Below, in pieces: positions 17,371-27,946 of a DNA stretch of 64,000 nt (position 1 is the stretch's first letter; the number at the start of each line of letters is the position of its first letter). The stretch covers positions 145,257 to 209,256 of the forward strand of contig JAIKZG010000009.1 in assembly GCA_024682415.1 (NCBI GenBank), read 5' to 3'. The notes below the pieces were generated by a model. It worked only from the letters and a program-made list of their open reading frames with translations, was not told the DNA's origin and searched no databases. The stretch comes from Prevotella sp. GTDB lineage: Bacteria; Bacteroidota; Bacteroidia; Bacteroidales; Bacteroidaceae. The position numbers and the translations under genes are program-made.

Positions 17371-18849
17371 ATGGCTAAAGAACTGAAAGAATTAACTAAA
17401 AGAGCTGACAATTACAGTCAGTGGTACAATGACCTTGTCATTAAAGCCGGTCTTGCCGAATTGTCTCCGGTAAGAGGCTGCATGGTCATAAAACCTTACG
17501 GCTACGCCATCTGGGAGAAGGTGCAGCAGATTATGGATGCTAAGTTTAAGGAGACAGGCGTGCAGAACGCATACTTCCCCTTGCTTATCCCCAAATCTTT
17601 CCTCTCTCGTGAGGCAGAGCATGTGAAGGGCTTCGCTAAGGAGTGTGCCGTCGTTACTCACTATCGTCTTAAAGCATCAGAGGATGGAAACAGCGTTGTG
17701 GTAGACCCTGCCGCAAAACTCGAAGAGGAACTTATCGTTCGTCCAACTTCTGAGACAATTATATGGAATACTTATAAGGGATGGATTCATTCTTGGCGCG
17801 ACCTGCCATTGGTATGCAATCAGTGGTGTAACGTTATGCGTTGGGAAATGCGTACCCGTCCTTTCCTCCGTACAAGTGAGTTCCTCTGGCAAGAGGGCCA
17901 CACAGCTCATTCTTCTTCTGAGGAGGCAAGAGCACGCGCTGAGCAGATGCTTCACGTTTATGCCGACGTAGTTGAGAATTATATGGCAGTGCCTGTGCTT
18001 CAGGGCGTAAAGAGTGCCACAGAGCGTTTCGCAGGTGCTGTTGATACATATACTATCGAGGCTATGATGCAAGACGGTAAAGCTTTGCAGAGCGGTACAA
18101 GCCACTTCCTCGGTCAGAACTTCGCTAAGGCATTCGATGTGCAATATATAGATAAGGAGAACAAGTTGCAGTATCCTTGGGCTACATCTTTCGGTGTAAG
18201 TACACGTCTGCTCGGTGCTCTTATCATGGTTCACAGCGATGATAATGGTCTTGTTTTGCCTCCAAAGATTGCTCCGCTGCAGGTGGTAATCGTGCCTATC
18301 GGCAAGGGTGATCAGCAGCAGGCTATCGCTGATAAGTTCGCTCCTGTTATCAAAGGCTTGCGTGATTTGGGTATTACAGTGAAATATGATGATGCCGAGA
18401 ACAAACGTCCTGGCTTCAAGTTCGCTGATTATGAGCTTCGCGGTGTGCCTGTTCGCCTTGTTATGGGTGGAAGAGATCTTGAGAACGGCACTGTCGAGAT
18501 TATGCGTCGTGACACATTGGAGAAAGAAACAGTTTCTTTCGACGGTTTGGTAGAGCGTGTAAAGAACTTGCTCGACGATATGCAGAAGAATATCTTTGAG
18601 AAGGCTCGTAAATATCGTGACGCTCATGTATATGAGTGCGAGAATTACGAGGAGTTCAAGGAGCGTGTTAAGGACGGCGGATTCTTCCTCTGCCATTGGG
18701 ACGGTACAGCCGAAACTGAGGCTAAAATCAAGGAAGAAACTCAGGCTACTATCCGTTGCATTCCGTTTGCTTATGAGCAGACCGATGGCGTGGATATGGT
18801 AAGCGGCAAGCCTTCTAAGTATAGAGTTATTATCGCAAGAAGTTATTAA
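17371..18849 (+). CDS. proS: Prolyl-tRNA synthetase (eukaryote/archaeal-like type)
   Basis: A class II synthetase that charges tRNA-Pro. The ORF track begins at 17200, but the protein family starts at '[23 protein letters not shown]'. The ATG at 17371 follows a TAATTTTG promoter element, so the 57-residue extension (which reads like membrane sequence) is rejected. Class II motifs appear as '[24 protein letters not shown]' and '[30 protein letters not shown]', with the HisA-like anticodon-binding domain after residue ~280 ('[11 protein letters not shown]'). The zinc-binding-like C-terminal domain is typical of the ProS type 3 form and lacks the bacterial INS editing insertion. 492 residues is normal length. 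Confidence 0.93.
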   Translation: MAKELKELTKRADNYSQWYNDLVIKAGLAELSPVRGCMVIKPYGYAIWEKVQQIMDAKFKETGVQNAYFPLLIPKSFLSREAEHVKGFAKECAVVTHYRLKASEDGNSVVVDPAAKLEEELIVRPTSETIIWNTYKGWIHSWRDLPLVCNQWCNVMRWEMRTRPFLRTSEFLWQEGHTAHSSSEEARARAEQMLHVYADVVENYMAVPVLQGVKSATERFAGAVDTYTIEAMMQDGKALQSGTSHFLGQNFAKAFDVQYIDKENKLQYPWATSFGVSTRLLGALIMVHSDDNGLVLPPKIAPLQVVIVPIGKGDQQQAIADKFAPVIKGLRDLGITVKYDDAENKRPGFKFADYELRGVPVRLVMGGRDLENGTVEIMRRDTLEKETVSFDGLVERVKNLLDDMQKNIFEKARKYRDAHVYECENYEEFKERVKDGGFFLCHWDGTAETEAKIKEETQATIRCIPFAYEQTDGVDMVSGKPSKYRVIIARSY

Positions 18850-18892
18850 TTAATAAGATATTACAAAGAGATAAAAATATCATTATAAAATA

Positions 18893-20587
18893 ATGGACTG
18901 GATAATAAATCTATTTACGAACAGTGAGTCGGTGGCTCACATCGCGCTTCTCTATGCCATTGTCATCGCTTGCGGTGTACTCCTCGGCAAGATGAAGATC
19001 GCAGGTATCTCTCTTGGTGTAACCTTTGTGCTCTTTATGGGTATCTTGGCAGGTCATGTAGGATTTACAGGCCCTACACCAATTCTCACGTTTATACAAG
19101 ACTTCGGACTTATCCTTTTCGTGTTCTGCATCGGTTTGCAGGTAGGTCCGGGCTTCTTCGACAGTTTTAAGAAAGGTGGCGTCACGCTCAATCTTCTTTC
19201 TACTCTCATGGTCTTGCTTGACATCGCTGTGATGTTTGGTTGCTATTATCTTTTCTTCGATACAAGCAATCCTAACAACTTGCCTATGATGGTGGGTACT
19301 CTCTATGGTGCTGTTACCAATACTCCTGGTCTTGGTGCGGCCAATGAGGCTCTCGGTTCTGTCTTCCATGATAATGTGCCACAGATTGCCAATGGTTATG
19401 CCTGCGCATATCCTCTTGGTGTGATAGGTATCATCGGCGCTACTATTGCCATTCGTTATATCTGTCGTGTGGATTTGGCAGAGGAAGAGGCTGAACTTAA
19501 TAAGCAGGAGGGTGAAAATCCTAAGGCTAAGCCTTGCCACTTGCATTTAAGAATAGACAATCAGCATATCGCCGGTCGTAAGCTGAAGCAGATAACAGAA
19601 TTCCTGAATCGTGATTTTGTCTGCACTCGTATTCTTCACGAGGGAGTGGTTACAATTCCTTTGCAGGACACTGTCTTTAATCTCGGCGACGAAATCATTG
19701 TTGTTTGCGCTGAGGGTGACGCTTCTGCCATAAGTGCCTTTATCGGTTCTGAGGTTGAAGGTGAGCTTTCACAGGCAAGCGAGGGCGAGACAGAGTTGAT
19801 TTCTAAGCGCGTGATGGTGACAAATCCTCAGATGAACGGTAAGGTGCTTGGTAAGATGCACTTCAACAGTGTTTATGGCGTAAATGTCACTCGCGTCACT
19901 CGTCAGGATATTGAGCTTTTCGCTTCACGCAACCACCATTTCAAAGTCGGCGACCGTGTTACTGTTGTTGGTCCTGAGGAGAATGTAGAGCGTGTAGCTT
20001 CTATGCTCGGTAACTCTATAAAGAGCCTTAACACTCCGAATATTGCTACAATATTCATTGGTATCATGATTGGTATCGTCTTTGGTAGTATTCCTTTGGC
20101 AATACCAGGCATGCCTGTTCCTTTGAAACTTGGTATCGCAGGCGGTCCTCTTATCATCGCTATCTTGATAGGTCGCTTTGGATATAGATTCAAACTCGTC
20201 ACTTATACCACCGTTTCTGCCAACCTTATGCTGCGAGAAATCGGTCTTGTGCTCTTCCTCGCGTCGGTAGGTATCAAGGCTGGCGCAGGCTTCTGGGAAA
20301 CAGTAGTTCAGGGAGATGGTTTGAAATATGTTGGTACTGGTTTCTTGATTACAATTATTCCTATCCTTATCGTGGGCACTATCGCCCGCATGAAGTATAA
20401 GTTTAATTACTTCACAATCATGGGTATGATTGCCGGTACTTACACCGATCCACCAGCATTGGCTTATGCTAATCAGACATGCTCAAAAGAGGCTCCGGCT
20501 GTAGGTTATTCTACTGTTTATCCTCTTAGTATGTTCCTTAGAATATTCACAGCTCAGATTATTGTGCTTTTCTTCTGTGGGGCATAA
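18893..20587 (+). CDS. AspT/YidE-type putative transporter with two TrkA_C domains
   Basis: A 564-residue inner-membrane protein of the aspartate:alanine antiporter-like family. Two hydrophobic blocks of five to six helices (about residues 1-190 and 385-564) each begin with the duplicated YidE/YbjL motif ('[19 protein letters not shown]' and '[19 protein letters not shown]'). Between them lie two RCK_C/TrkA_C ligand-binding domains ('[21 protein letters not shown]' and '[21 protein letters not shown]'). AspT exchanges aspartate for alanine, but most YidE-like members have no proven substrate. It lies 43 nt after proS and ends before a convergent terminator. Confidence 0.85.
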   Translation: MDWIINLFTNSESVAHIALLYAIVIACGVLLGKMKIAGISLGVTFVLFMGILAGHVGFTGPTPILTFIQDFGLILFVFCIGLQVGPGFFDSFKKGGVTLNLLSTLMVLLDIAVMFGCYYLFFDTSNPNNLPMMVGTLYGAVTNTPGLGAANEALGSVFHDNVPQIANGYACAYPLGVIGIIGATIAIRYICRVDLAEEEAELNKQEGENPKAKPCHLHLRIDNQHIAGRKLKQITEFLNRDFVCTRILHEGVVTIPLQDTVFNLGDEIIVVCAEGDASAISAFIGSEVEGELSQASEGETELISKRVMVTNPQMNGKVLGKMHFNSVYGVNVTRVTRQDIELFASRNHHFKVGDRVTVVGPEENVERVASMLGNSIKSLNTPNIATIFIGIMIGIVFGSIPLAIPGMPVPLKLGIAGGPLIIAILIGRFGYRFKLVTYTTVSANLMLREIGLVLFLASVGIKAGAGFWETVVQGDGLKYVGTGFLITIIPILIVGTIARMKYKFNYFTIMGMIAGTYTDPPALAYANQTCSKEAPAVGYSTVYPLSMFLRIFTAQIIVLFFCGA

Positions 20588-20613
20588 CTGTAGAAAAATA
20601 TAGTAAATAAAAT

Positions 20614-20659
20614 AAGTCGCGCATCATGGCTAATTATCAGCTTGATGCGCGACTTTTTA
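20614..20659. terminator. Bidirectional terminator between transporter and DUF4954 genes
   Basis: A perfect 13-bp stem (AAGTCGCGCATCA / TGATGCGCGACTT) with a 16-nt loop and a trailing T run lies between converging genes. Confidence 0.9.
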
Positions 20660-20679
20660 TATTAAGAAGTTTGACGTTC

Positions 20680-22518
20680 TTATTCGTAATCCTTTTCTTT
20701 GTCAAGTTGCTCAATGAAGTTGTCGAGTACACTCTTTTCTACATCGCCCATAGCATATTCACGTTCAGCGTCTTTGCGTATTTCCGCTATCCATTCACGG
20801 CGGGCGGTAACATAATCTTCCCTTATGCGCATGGCGTCTTCTTCCGTAATTTCATCAATGCCATAGTAATCGCATATCACATCGTATGACCATGCCCAGC
20901 GATACTCGCTATAGTTGTTGTTTATCTCTGTGAAGCGATCTATCACATCGTTGATGTTGTCAATTTCGCCATTCTTAATCTCGTTTACCAAAGCGTCTTC
21001 TTCTGAAGCAGGTAAAAGTAGTCCGCTTAGGTCATTCCATTTGCCTATGCCTGTCTGAGAGAGAGGGCGTGTAAGCTCATGACGTTTCATCACTGCGCCC
21101 ATATATATGCGCAATGCCATGTCGTAGTATTTTATACCCTTGTGGAGAGATGAGTTCCTGATGATATATTCATGATAAATATAGTTGCTCACATTATCGC
21201 CCGACGCTGCAAGCAAATCTTCAAGAATATGCTTCGCCTGTAGAATCTCACCTACGGAGAACGGACTGAGCCAATCGAAATTTACTACGCTCTTCTGTCC
21301 GCTGCGAGGGCGTACATCTCTCTTGGGCCATTTTCTGATATCACGATAAAGACCCACAGTAGTGATGTTTCTGCCCGGCACGAGATTCATCTGCTCGCCG
21401 TTGGCGATAAGATAAGAGAATGGTAGGGCACGAGTGTCGGGATGATACATCAGTTTGCCAAAGCATACACTGAAAGTACCGATATTGGCAGGCATGAGGA
21501 TGTAAGCCCCACTGGCTGTTTTCGTGCCTCGCTCAAGAATGCCGTAGTGCATAGGGCCCATCTTGTAAGCATGGTTGCTGAAGTTGGTCGCGCTGCCGGC
21601 ATTGTAGAATGAGAACATTCCGCCGATGAGTAATGAACTCTTGTGGTGACTTGCGGTGAATGGGCCACAGAACGCTGCACACGCCTCACCATTTGCCATA
21701 TATGAATTAGCGAAGAATACACTGTTCTCGGCAGTAAATCCATTTGTTATCTGGCATGCTTCGCCCACAAAGCAGTTCTCTATCTTAGCGCTGTTGAGGA
21801 TGGAAGAACCATCAAAGATTATTGAGTTCTCGCAAATTACTCCCGAACCTATGTAAACACTTGCTTCGGGTATGCTTTTGATGGAGCAGTCGCTTAGACG
21901 CACAGCGCCACGCACTTCGCAGTCGTTGCTTATCTGAGTGTTAATCACTTCCGATGTATTGATGATTTTCACTCTGTCGCCTATAGTGCCACGTTCAGGC
22001 TGAGAGCAGTTGATTTCTTCTCTCACCATCGCGCGAATAGCATGAGTAAACTCCCTGTCGGAACTGTATTTCACCATTAGAGCTGCCAACTGACTTGTAA
22101 GCCCGTCGAAGAGAATTACATTGCCGTCGCCCACTTCGTTAAGCACTGAAATGATGTTGCCTTCACCAAAGGTTGCCCCCTCGGTGGTTTCCATCGTGCT
22201 CACGTTGGTTATCACGCAGTCTTCGCCTATGTCGTAGCCGTTGATATAGTTGCCTATATTTTCTATCAGACAGTTATCGCCTATCTTCACATTGCGTAGC
22301 GTGGCATTGCGTATGCCGGAATGCTTGGTGAAGTCTTTTGCCACTTCAACGCTCTTCTCAAACAATCCGAGTTTCACTTCGCCATAGAAATTCACACCAC
22401 GGATATGAGCAGGCGAGAAGTCCTCGGCTACACTTATCTCAGTCCAATTTTCAGCCCAACAGCCGTTTTCTTCCAACGTGAGTATCTCATCGTCGGTCAG
22501 CGTTCTGTATTCTTCCAT
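20680..22518 (-). CDS. DUF4954 family protein with left-handed beta-helix
   Basis: A 612-residue cytoplasmic protein of the DUF4954 family. The first half (about residues 70-300) is made of hexapeptide-repeat-like coils ('ATLRNVKIGDNCLIENIGNYI', 'ASVYIGSGVICENSIIFDGSSIL'), the pattern of sugar-nucleotide acyltransferases and pyrophosphorylases. The second half is helical and acidic, of unknown role. No catalytic motif was recognised. It is common in Bacteroidetes, where it is often annotated as DUF4954 or UDP-GlcNAc pyrophosphorylase-like. It is followed 29 nt upstream (in transcription order) by hflX, so the two genes probably share a transcript from the hflX promoter. No function is proposed. 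Confidence 0.8.
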   Translation of the reverse strand: MEEYRTLTDDEILTLEENGCWAENWTEISVAEDFSPAHIRGVNFYGEVKLGLFEKSVEVAKDFTKHSGIRNATLRNVKIGDNCLIENIGNYINGYDIGEDCVITNVSTMETTEGATFGEGNIISVLNEVGDGNVILFDGLTSQLAALMVKYSSDREFTHAIRAMVREEINCSQPERGTIGDRVKIINTSEVINTQISNDCEVRGAVRLSDCSIKSIPEASVYIGSGVICENSIIFDGSSILNSAKIENCFVGEACQITNGFTAENSVFFANSYMANGEACAAFCGPFTASHHKSSLLIGGMFSFYNAGSATNFSNHAYKMGPMHYGILERGTKTASGAYILMPANIGTFSVCFGKLMYHPDTRALPFSYLIANGEQMNLVPGRNITTVGLYRDIRKWPKRDVRPRSGQKSVVNFDWLSPFSVGEILQAKHILEDLLAASGDNVSNYIYHEYIIRNSSLHKGIKYYDMALRIYMGAVMKRHELTRPLSQTGIGKWNDLSGLLLPASEEDALVNEIKNGEIDNINDVIDRFTEINNNYSEYRWAWSYDVICDYYGIDEITEEDAMRIREDYVTARREWIAEIRKDAEREYAMGDVEKSVLDNFIEQLDKEKDYE

Positions 22519-22547
22519 ATCAGTTTTCAGTTATATATCTGTAATTC

Positions 22548-23807
22548 TTATATTTCTTCCTCTTCGGTGGTAGGATACCAGAAATCATTATATGGATATT
22601 TCTGCACATGCAACTGCTTCACTTTCTTATAGAGCACATCGCGCAGCTCCTCCACGTTTTCCTTTTCCTTAGCCGAGATAAAGATGCAGTCGCCGCCCAC
22701 ACGAGCCATCCACGTCTGTTTCAGCTCATTTAGTGAGATATTCTCCTTTGTAGGAGGGGTGAGGTCGTCGGCTTCCTTTTCTGTCCAGTGATAATTATCT
22801 ATCTTGTTGAACACAATAAGGTGAGGAGTCTCCGCGCAGTCAAGTTCTTTGAGCATGTTGTCTACCACCTTTATCTGCTCTTCAAAGTCGGGGTGAGAAA
22901 TGTCTACCACATGAACAAGCAAATCAGCTTCGCGCACCTCGTCGAGAGTAGACTTAAATGAATCTACCAAGTCGGTAGGCAGCTTGCGTATAAACCCTAC
23001 GGTATCAGCCAATAGAAAAGGCAGATTTTGAATACCCACCTTGCGCACTGTCGTGTCGAGAGTGGCGAAAAGCTTGTTTTCCGCGAATACATTACTCTTT
23101 GAAAGCAAGTTCATGATAGTGCTCTTGCCCACATTAGTATAGCCCACAAGAGCCACGCGGATAAGTCTTCCTCTGTTTTTGCGTTGAGTTGTCTTCTGTC
23201 TGTCTATTTCCGTAAGGCGTTTTTTCAGCAAAGTGATGCGGTTGAGAATGATACGTCTGTCCATCTCAAGCTGAGTCTCACCAGGTCCGCGCAATCCTAC
23301 AGAACCTTTTCCGCCACCAGAGCCAGAACCGCCACCTTGACGTTCAAGGTGAGTCCATAGTCGTTGTAGTCGTGGAAGCATGTATCTATATTGCGCAAGC
23401 TCCACCTGTGTTTTGGCATTAGCTGTCTGCGCGCGCATGGCGAAAATGTCGAGAATTAGTGATGTTCTATCAAGAATTTTCACTTTTAGCTCTGCCTCAA
23501 TATTGCGTATCTGCTTCGCGCTCAGTTCATCATCGAAAATCACCATTCCGACAGGGCGTTCTGCTTCTTCCTCGTCTTCTATATATTTTCTTATCTCTTC
23601 GAGCTTACCCTTGCCCACATAAGTTACCGAGCTTGGTCCGCCCACGCGTTGAGTGAATCGCTTCACGGTAACGGCACCAGCGGTGTCGGCAAGAAATTCC
23701 AGTTCGTCGAGATATTCCGTAGTCTTAGCTTCGTTCTGATTTTGCGTTATCAATCCTACCAATATCGCTGTTTCAGCCTTAGCTTCTGAAATAACAAATT
23801 CCTTCAT
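22548..23807 (-). CDS. hflX: Ribosome-associated GTPase HflX
   Basis: A 419-residue HflX GTPase. The N-terminal HflX domain ends with the glycine-rich 'GGGSGSGGGKGSVGLRGPGETQLE' linker, followed by a coiled-coil region. The G domain has G1 'GYTNVGKST', G3 'DTVGF' and G4 'NKID'. HflX splits and rescues stalled 70S ribosomes, notably after heat or antibiotic stress. The promoter is a strong TTTG-N19-TATTTTTG on the minus strand (23871-23901). It is divergent from nagB and 29 nt ahead of the DUF4954 gene. Length and motifs are normal. Confidence 0.93.
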   Translation of the reverse strand: MKEFVISEAKAETAILVGLITQNQNEAKTTEYLDELEFLADTAGAVTVKRFTQRVGGPSSVTYVGKGKLEEIRKYIEDEEEAERPVGMVIFDDELSAKQIRNIEAELKVKILDRTSLILDIFAMRAQTANAKTQVELAQYRYMLPRLQRLWTHLERQGGGSGSGGGKGSVGLRGPGETQLEMDRRIILNRITLLKKRLTEIDRQKTTQRKNRGRLIRVALVGYTNVGKSTIMNLLSKSNVFAENKLFATLDTTVRKVGIQNLPFLLADTVGFIRKLPTDLVDSFKSTLDEVREADLLVHVVDISHPDFEEQIKVVDNMLKELDCAETPHLIVFNKIDNYHWTEKEADDLTPPTKENISLNELKQTWMARVGGDCIFISAKEKENVEELRDVLYKKVKQLHVQKYPYNDFWYPTTEEEEI

Positions 23808-23870
23808 TAAAAATGTTTATGATGTTGTGTATGTGAGAATTTTATTGAATATAATACCTTATTATATATG

Positions 23871-23901
23871 CAAAAATACTATTATTGCATCGATTTTCAA
23901 A
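23871..23901 (-). promoter_or_regulatory. Promoter of hflX
   Basis: Read on the minus strand: TTTG (23901-23898), 19 nt, TATTTTTG (23878-23871). This is an exact Bacteroidetes consensus, with the start codon ~60 nt downstream. Confidence 0.75.
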
Positions 23902-23920
23902 AAAAATCTCCTTATTTGTG

Positions 23921-23951
23921 TTTGTCGTTATGCCTTTTATCCTTACTTTTG
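23921..23951 (+). promoter_or_regulatory. Promoter of nagB
   Basis: TTTG (23921-23924), 19 nt, TACTTTTG (23944-23951). It is an exact consensus match, 41 nt before the nagB ATG and back to back with the hflX promoter. Confidence 0.78.
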
Positions 23952-23992
23952 TGATGTAATAACTAATTTATAAAATCAGAAATCTAAGAATT

Positions 23993-24775
23993 ATGCGGCT
24001 TATAATTACATCAGATTATGATGCCATGTCGGAATGGGCGGCATCTTACATAGTGGAAAAGATAAACAAATTTGCTCCTACGCCTAACCATAAATTCGTG
24101 CTCGGACTCCCCACAGGCTCGTCGCCTGAAGGTATGTATGCCCTCCTTGCCAAGGCTTGCGAAGAGGGTAGGGTGTCGTTCCGAAATGTCGTAACTTTTA
24201 ATATGGACGAATATGTAGGCTTGCCGGAAAGCCATCCAGAAAGTTATCATTCCTTTATGCAAAGAAATTTGTTCAGCAAGATAGACTGTCCTAAGGAAAA
24301 CATACATATCCTCAATGGCAATGCCAAGGATTTGGAGGCAGAATGTAAGGCTTATGAAGAAGAGATACGCAAGGCAGGCGGCATCGACTTGTTTATTGGT
24401 GGCATTGGCGCAGATGGTCATATCGCGTTTAATGAGCCATGCTCTTCACTCCGCTCACGCACTCGTGTGAAAACCCTTACCACCGACACTCGCATCGCTA
24501 ATTCTCGCTTCTTTGAGGGCGATATGAATAAAGTTCCTCGTTACGCATTGACAGTGGGAGTAGGCACAGTTATGGATGCCCGCGAAGTGCTTATCCTTGC
24601 TAACGGTCATCATAAGGCAATGGCGTTGAAAGCGGCTGTTGAGGGCAGCGTCACTCAGATGTGGACGATAAGCGCCCTTCAGATGCACGAGCGTGGTATA
24701 ATCGTGTGTGATGAAGCAGCCTGCGATGAGCTTAAAGTTTCCACCTACAAATATTTCAAGGACATAGAAGGATAA
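23993..24775 (+). CDS. nagB: Glucosamine-6-phosphate deaminase
   Basis: A 260-residue isomerase/deaminase that converts glucosamine-6-phosphate to fructose-6-phosphate and ammonia, feeding amino sugars into glycolysis. Conserved elements are '[13 protein letters not shown]' (phosphate loop), '[20 protein letters not shown]' (catalytic Asp of the ring-opening step) and '[14 protein letters not shown]' (second catalytic region). The length equals that of the classic NagB. The promoter is an exact consensus 41 nt upstream. No nagA lies beside it in this window. A strong terminator follows 25 nt after the stop. Confidence 0.95.
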   Translation: MRLIITSDYDAMSEWAASYIVEKINKFAPTPNHKFVLGLPTGSSPEGMYALLAKACEEGRVSFRNVVTFNMDEYVGLPESHPESYHSFMQRNLFSKIDCPKENIHILNGNAKDLEAECKAYEEEIRKAGGIDLFIGGIGADGHIAFNEPCSSLRSRTRVKTLTTDTRIANSRFFEGDMNKVPRYALTVGVGTVMDAREVLILANGHHKAMALKAAVEGSVTQMWTISALQMHERGIIVCDEAACDELKVSTYKYFKDIEG

Positions 24776-24797
24776 TCACGTTACATCTTCATATACG

Positions 24798-24841
24798 AAA
24801 AAATAGGATACCTCAAATAAAATGAAGTATCCTATTTTTTA
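24798..24841. terminator. Terminator between nagB and asnS
   Basis: A 14-bp stem (AAAAAATAGGATAC / GTATCCTATTTTTT) lies between converging genes, with A and T runs on both sides; likely bidirectional. Confidence 0.88.
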
Positions 24842-24890
24842 TAGTGTAATGCAATTACGATAATAATTGCGGAATTTCAAAATCTGATGT

Positions 24891-26294
24891 TTAGAACTCT
24901 GCGTTCTTTGGAGTACGTGGGAATGGAATCACGTCGCGAATGTTCTGCATACCTGTTACGAAGAGAATCAGACGCTCGAAACCAAGACCGAAACCTGCGT
25001 GTGGGCAAGAACCATATTTGCGAGTATCGAGATACCAGCCATAATCGCTCATGTCCATGTTGCGGTTGTTGATTTCTTCCATAAGCTTGTCGTAGCTTTC
25101 CTCACGAACGCTACCGCCGATGATTTCACCGATGCGTGGGAATAATACGTCTGTGCCCTGCATGGTCTTGCCGTCAGCGTTCTTCTTCATATAGAATGCC
25201 TTGATTTCGCTTGGGTAGTCGTTCATGATTACAGGACGCTTGAAGTGCTCCTCTACGAGGTAACGCTCATGCTCTGAAGCCAAATCCATGCCCCAGCCTG
25301 TAACAGGGAACTCAAACTTGTGGCCATTCTTCTGTGCTTCTTCCAAAATGTTGATACCCTCGGTGTAAGAAAGGCGAACGAAGTCTTCTTTCAATACCGA
25401 TTCAAGAGTTTCGAGCAAAGTCTTGTCTATCATCTTGTTCAAGAACTCAAGGTCGTCATGACAGTTGTCGAGTGCCCACTTCACGCAATATTTTATGAAG
25501 TCTTCCTCCAAATCCATCAAATCTTCCTTGTCCATGAACGCAACCTCTGGCTCAATCATCCAAAACTCTGCCAAGTGGCGAGGAGTATTGCTGTTTTCAG
25601 CGCGGAAAGTAGGACCGAAAGTGTAGATAGCTCCGAGAGCTGTCGCGCCAAGCTCGCCTTCAAGCTGTCCGCTTACGGTAAGGTTGGCTTTCTTTCCGAA
25701 GAAATCACGATCGTAAGCTACGTTTCCGTCCTTGCCTGTTCTGTTGAGGTCAAGAGTAGTAACCTGGAACATCTCGCCTGCTCCCTCTGCGTCGCTTGCA
25801 GTGATAAGAGGAGTGTTGAAATAGAAGAAGCCATGGTCATGAAAATACTTGTGGATGGCGATAGCCATGTTGTGGCGAATACGGAATACAGCGCCGAATG
25901 TATTGGTGCGCAGACGCAGATGAGCATACTGACGCATATATTCGAAGCTTTGTCCCTTCTTCTGCATTGGATAATCGCTGCCGCAAAGGCCATAGATTTC
26001 CAATTCCTCACATTGTATTTCTACGCTTTGACCTTTTCCCTGGCTCTCCACCAAAGTACCCGTAACGTTTATGCAGGCACCTGTTGTAATCTGGCGTAAT
26101 TTCTCAGCGTCTTCCTTCTCAGGATCAACGACAACCTGAATATTTTTGATTGTAGAACCATCGTTAAGTGCGATAAAGTCGACGGCTTTACTGCTGCGAT
26201 GAGTTCTGATCCAACCTTTCACATTTATGGTAGTACCATAGTCGGTGCGCTTCAGCGCATCGACTACTTTAGTTCTACGAATAGTTCCTAACAT
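24891..26294 (-). CDS. asnS: Asparaginyl-tRNA synthetase
   Basis: A 467-residue class IIb synthetase. An N-terminal OB-fold anticodon-binding domain ('[33 protein letters not shown]') precedes the catalytic core. Motif 2 is '[25 protein letters not shown]' and motif 3 '[27 protein letters not shown]'. It attaches asparagine to tRNA-Asn in the cytoplasm. The motif 2 '[12 protein letters not shown]' context separates it from aspartyl-tRNA synthetase. It lies 42 nt after the pseudouridine synthase gene in the same direction, a frequent Bacteroidales pairing. Confidence 0.95.
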   Translation of the reverse strand: MLGTIRRTKVVDALKRTDYGTTINVKGWIRTHRSSKAVDFIALNDGSTIKNIQVVVDPEKEDAEKLRQITTGACINVTGTLVESQGKGQSVEIQCEELEIYGLCGSDYPMQKKGQSFEYMRQYAHLRLRTNTFGAVFRIRHNMAIAIHKYFHDHGFFYFNTPLITASDAEGAGEMFQVTTLDLNRTGKDGNVAYDRDFFGKKANLTVSGQLEGELGATALGAIYTFGPTFRAENSNTPRHLAEFWMIEPEVAFMDKEDLMDLEEDFIKYCVKWALDNCHDDLEFLNKMIDKTLLETLESVLKEDFVRLSYTEGINILEEAQKNGHKFEFPVTGWGMDLASEHERYLVEEHFKRPVIMNDYPSEIKAFYMKKNADGKTMQGTDVLFPRIGEIIGGSVREESYDKLMEEINNRNMDMSDYGWYLDTRKYGSCPHAGFGLGFERLILFVTGMQNIRDVIPFPRTPKNAEF

Positions 26295-26336
26295 GTTTGT
26301 ATCTTAATTCTTGTGTTTGTTTTAATCAAATTCTGA

Positions 26337-27815
26337 TTATTCAAATGCGCCCATACGGAGCATATCTACCTCCTGCTCTGTGAGGTAACGCCAGTCGCCA
26401 CGGCGAAGGTTCTTCTTTGTAAGACCAGCGAACTGTACACGGTCGAGTTTCACAACGCGATAGCCGAGGTGCTCAAATATACGGCGCACGATACGGTTGC
26501 GACCGCTGTGAATCTCGATGCCTACCTGAGTCTTGTCCTGATCGTCAGCATATTCAATAGAATCTGCGTGTACCTCGCCGTCCTCAAGCTCAATGCCCTC
26601 AGCAATCTTCTGCATATCATCAGCAGAAACTACCTTGTCGAGGAATACGTGGTAAACCTTCTTCTTCAAGAACTTAGGGTGAGTAAGCTTGCTTGCCAAA
26701 TCACCATCGTTGGTAAGGAGAAGAACACCGGTAGTGTTTCTGTCAAGACGACCTACAGGATAGATACGCTCTGTGCATGCGTCCTTAACCAAGTCCATAA
26801 CAATCTTGCGCTCCTGTGGATCATCGCTTGTTGTTACATAGTTCTTTGGCTTGTTGAGAAGCACATAAACCTTCTTTTCCAAAGAAACAATCTGGTCGTT
26901 GAAGCTAATCTTGTCTGTGCGTAATACCTTGGTACCCAATTCAGTAACAACTTCGCCATTAACCTTTACTACACCAGCCTCGATGAACTCATCAGCCTCA
27001 CGGCGTGAGCAGATGCCGGCATTAGCCAAGTACTTGTTCAAACGCAATGGAACTGTCGGGTCGATGTTGTCCTCCTTGTATTCTATGCGCTTCTTCAAGC
27101 TATATTTTGCGTTTGGATCGTAATCGCTTGTGTGCTGACGGAATGGGTTGTTAGGACGGCTGTTGTATCCACCCTGGCGGTTATTGTTGTATCCACCTTG
27201 GCGATTGTTGTTGTATCCACCCTGGCGGTTATTGTTGTATCCGCCTTGGCGATTGTTATTGTATCCACCCTGGCGATTGTTATTATATCCACCCTGGCGG
27301 TTGTTGTTATTATATCCACCTTGGCGGTTGTTGTTACCATATCCACCTTGGCGGTTGTTATTGCCATATCCACCCTGGCGGTTGTTGTTACCATATCCGC
27401 CTTGGCGATTGTTATTGCCATATCCACCCTGGCGGTTGTTGTTACCATATCCGCCTTGGCGATTGTTATTGTATCCACCTTGGCGGTTATTGCCATATCC
27501 GCCCTGGCGATTATTATTGTATCCACCCTGGCGATTGTTGTTGTAACCACCCTGGCGATTGCCATATCCACCTTCGTTGTTGTAGCGTGAACGATAGTTC
27601 TGTGAACCCTCGTTGTTACCGCCTAACAAGCCTGCACCGAATCCCTCAGGGAGAAATCCGCCCTCATCATTGTTGTGAGATGATGAAGAATGGTTGCTGC
27701 TGTAGGCATGTCCTGCATGGATGCGCTGACGTGGTCTGCGACCTGCACCGTCAGAATTAGCATTACTCTCGTTAATCTGCTCTTGCGGTTTGTTGAATAA
27801 TTCTTCGTTGTCCAT
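26337..27815 (-). CDS. RsuA/RluB-family pseudouridine synthase with long NRQGGY-repeat N-terminus
   Basis: A 492-residue two-part protein. Residues ~235-490 are a complete RluB/RsuA enzyme: an S4 RNA-binding domain ('LRLNKYLANAGICSRREADEFIEAG') and a catalytic domain with 'GRLDRNTTGVLLLTNDG', which contains the essential aspartate. It isomerises uridines in rRNA. The first ~230 residues are disordered and dominated by 16 copies of an NRQGGY unit spaced by Asn/Gly. Such a tail is expected to bind RNA or phase-separate, but this is inference. The DNA encoding it is a minisatellite. Long ORFs on the opposite strand here are artefacts of that repeat. Confidence 0.88.
   Translation of the reverse strand: MDNEELFNKPQEQINESNANSDGAGRRPRQRIHAGHAYSSNHSSSSHNNDEGGFLPEGFGAGLLGGNNEGSQNYRSRYNNEGGYGNRQGGYNNNRQGGYNNNRQGGYGNNRQGGYNNNRQGGYGNNNRQGGYGNNNRQGGYGNNNRQGGYGNNNRQGGYGNNNRQGGYNNNNRQGGYNNNRQGGYNNNRQGGYNNNRQGGYNNNRQGGYNNNRQGGYNSRPNNPFRQHTSDYDPNAKYSLKKRIEYKEDNIDPTVPLRLNKYLANAGICSRREADEFIEAGVVKVNGEVVTELGTKVLRTDKISFNDQIVSLEKKVYVLLNKPKNYVTTSDDPQERKIVMDLVKDACTERIYPVGRLDRNTTGVLLLTNDGDLASKLTHPKFLKKKVYHVFLDKVVSADDMQKIAEGIELEDGEVHADSIEYADDQDKTQVGIEIHSGRNRIVRRIFEHLGYRVVKLDRVQFAGLTKKNLRRGDWRYLTEQEVDMLRMGAFE
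27150..27565. repeat. 24-27-bp coding minisatellite within the pseudouridine synthase gene
   Basis: The unit reads TATCCACCCTGGCGGTTGTT on the plus strand, with silent third-position variants, and encodes the NRQGGY repeats. Unit length alternates between 24 and 27 bp, always a multiple of three, so copy-number changes keep the reading frame. Confidence 0.92.
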
Positions 27816-27946
27816 TTCTTTAAAATTTTGTTTAGCCTCACGGCCAGGTTAATGAATTAAAAACTAATAATTAATTGGTTGTTGTTTTTTAAAACTTGAA
27901 ATATTTGTTTTTAATATGTATGTTCAAATAATTAAAAGTCAAAAAA

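Noticed and set aside
27132-27590. Two plus-strand ORFs of 132-152 aa with LYPPWRLL or STLAVV repeats
   Set aside because: They are the antisense reading of the NRQGGY minisatellite in the pseudouridine synthase gene.
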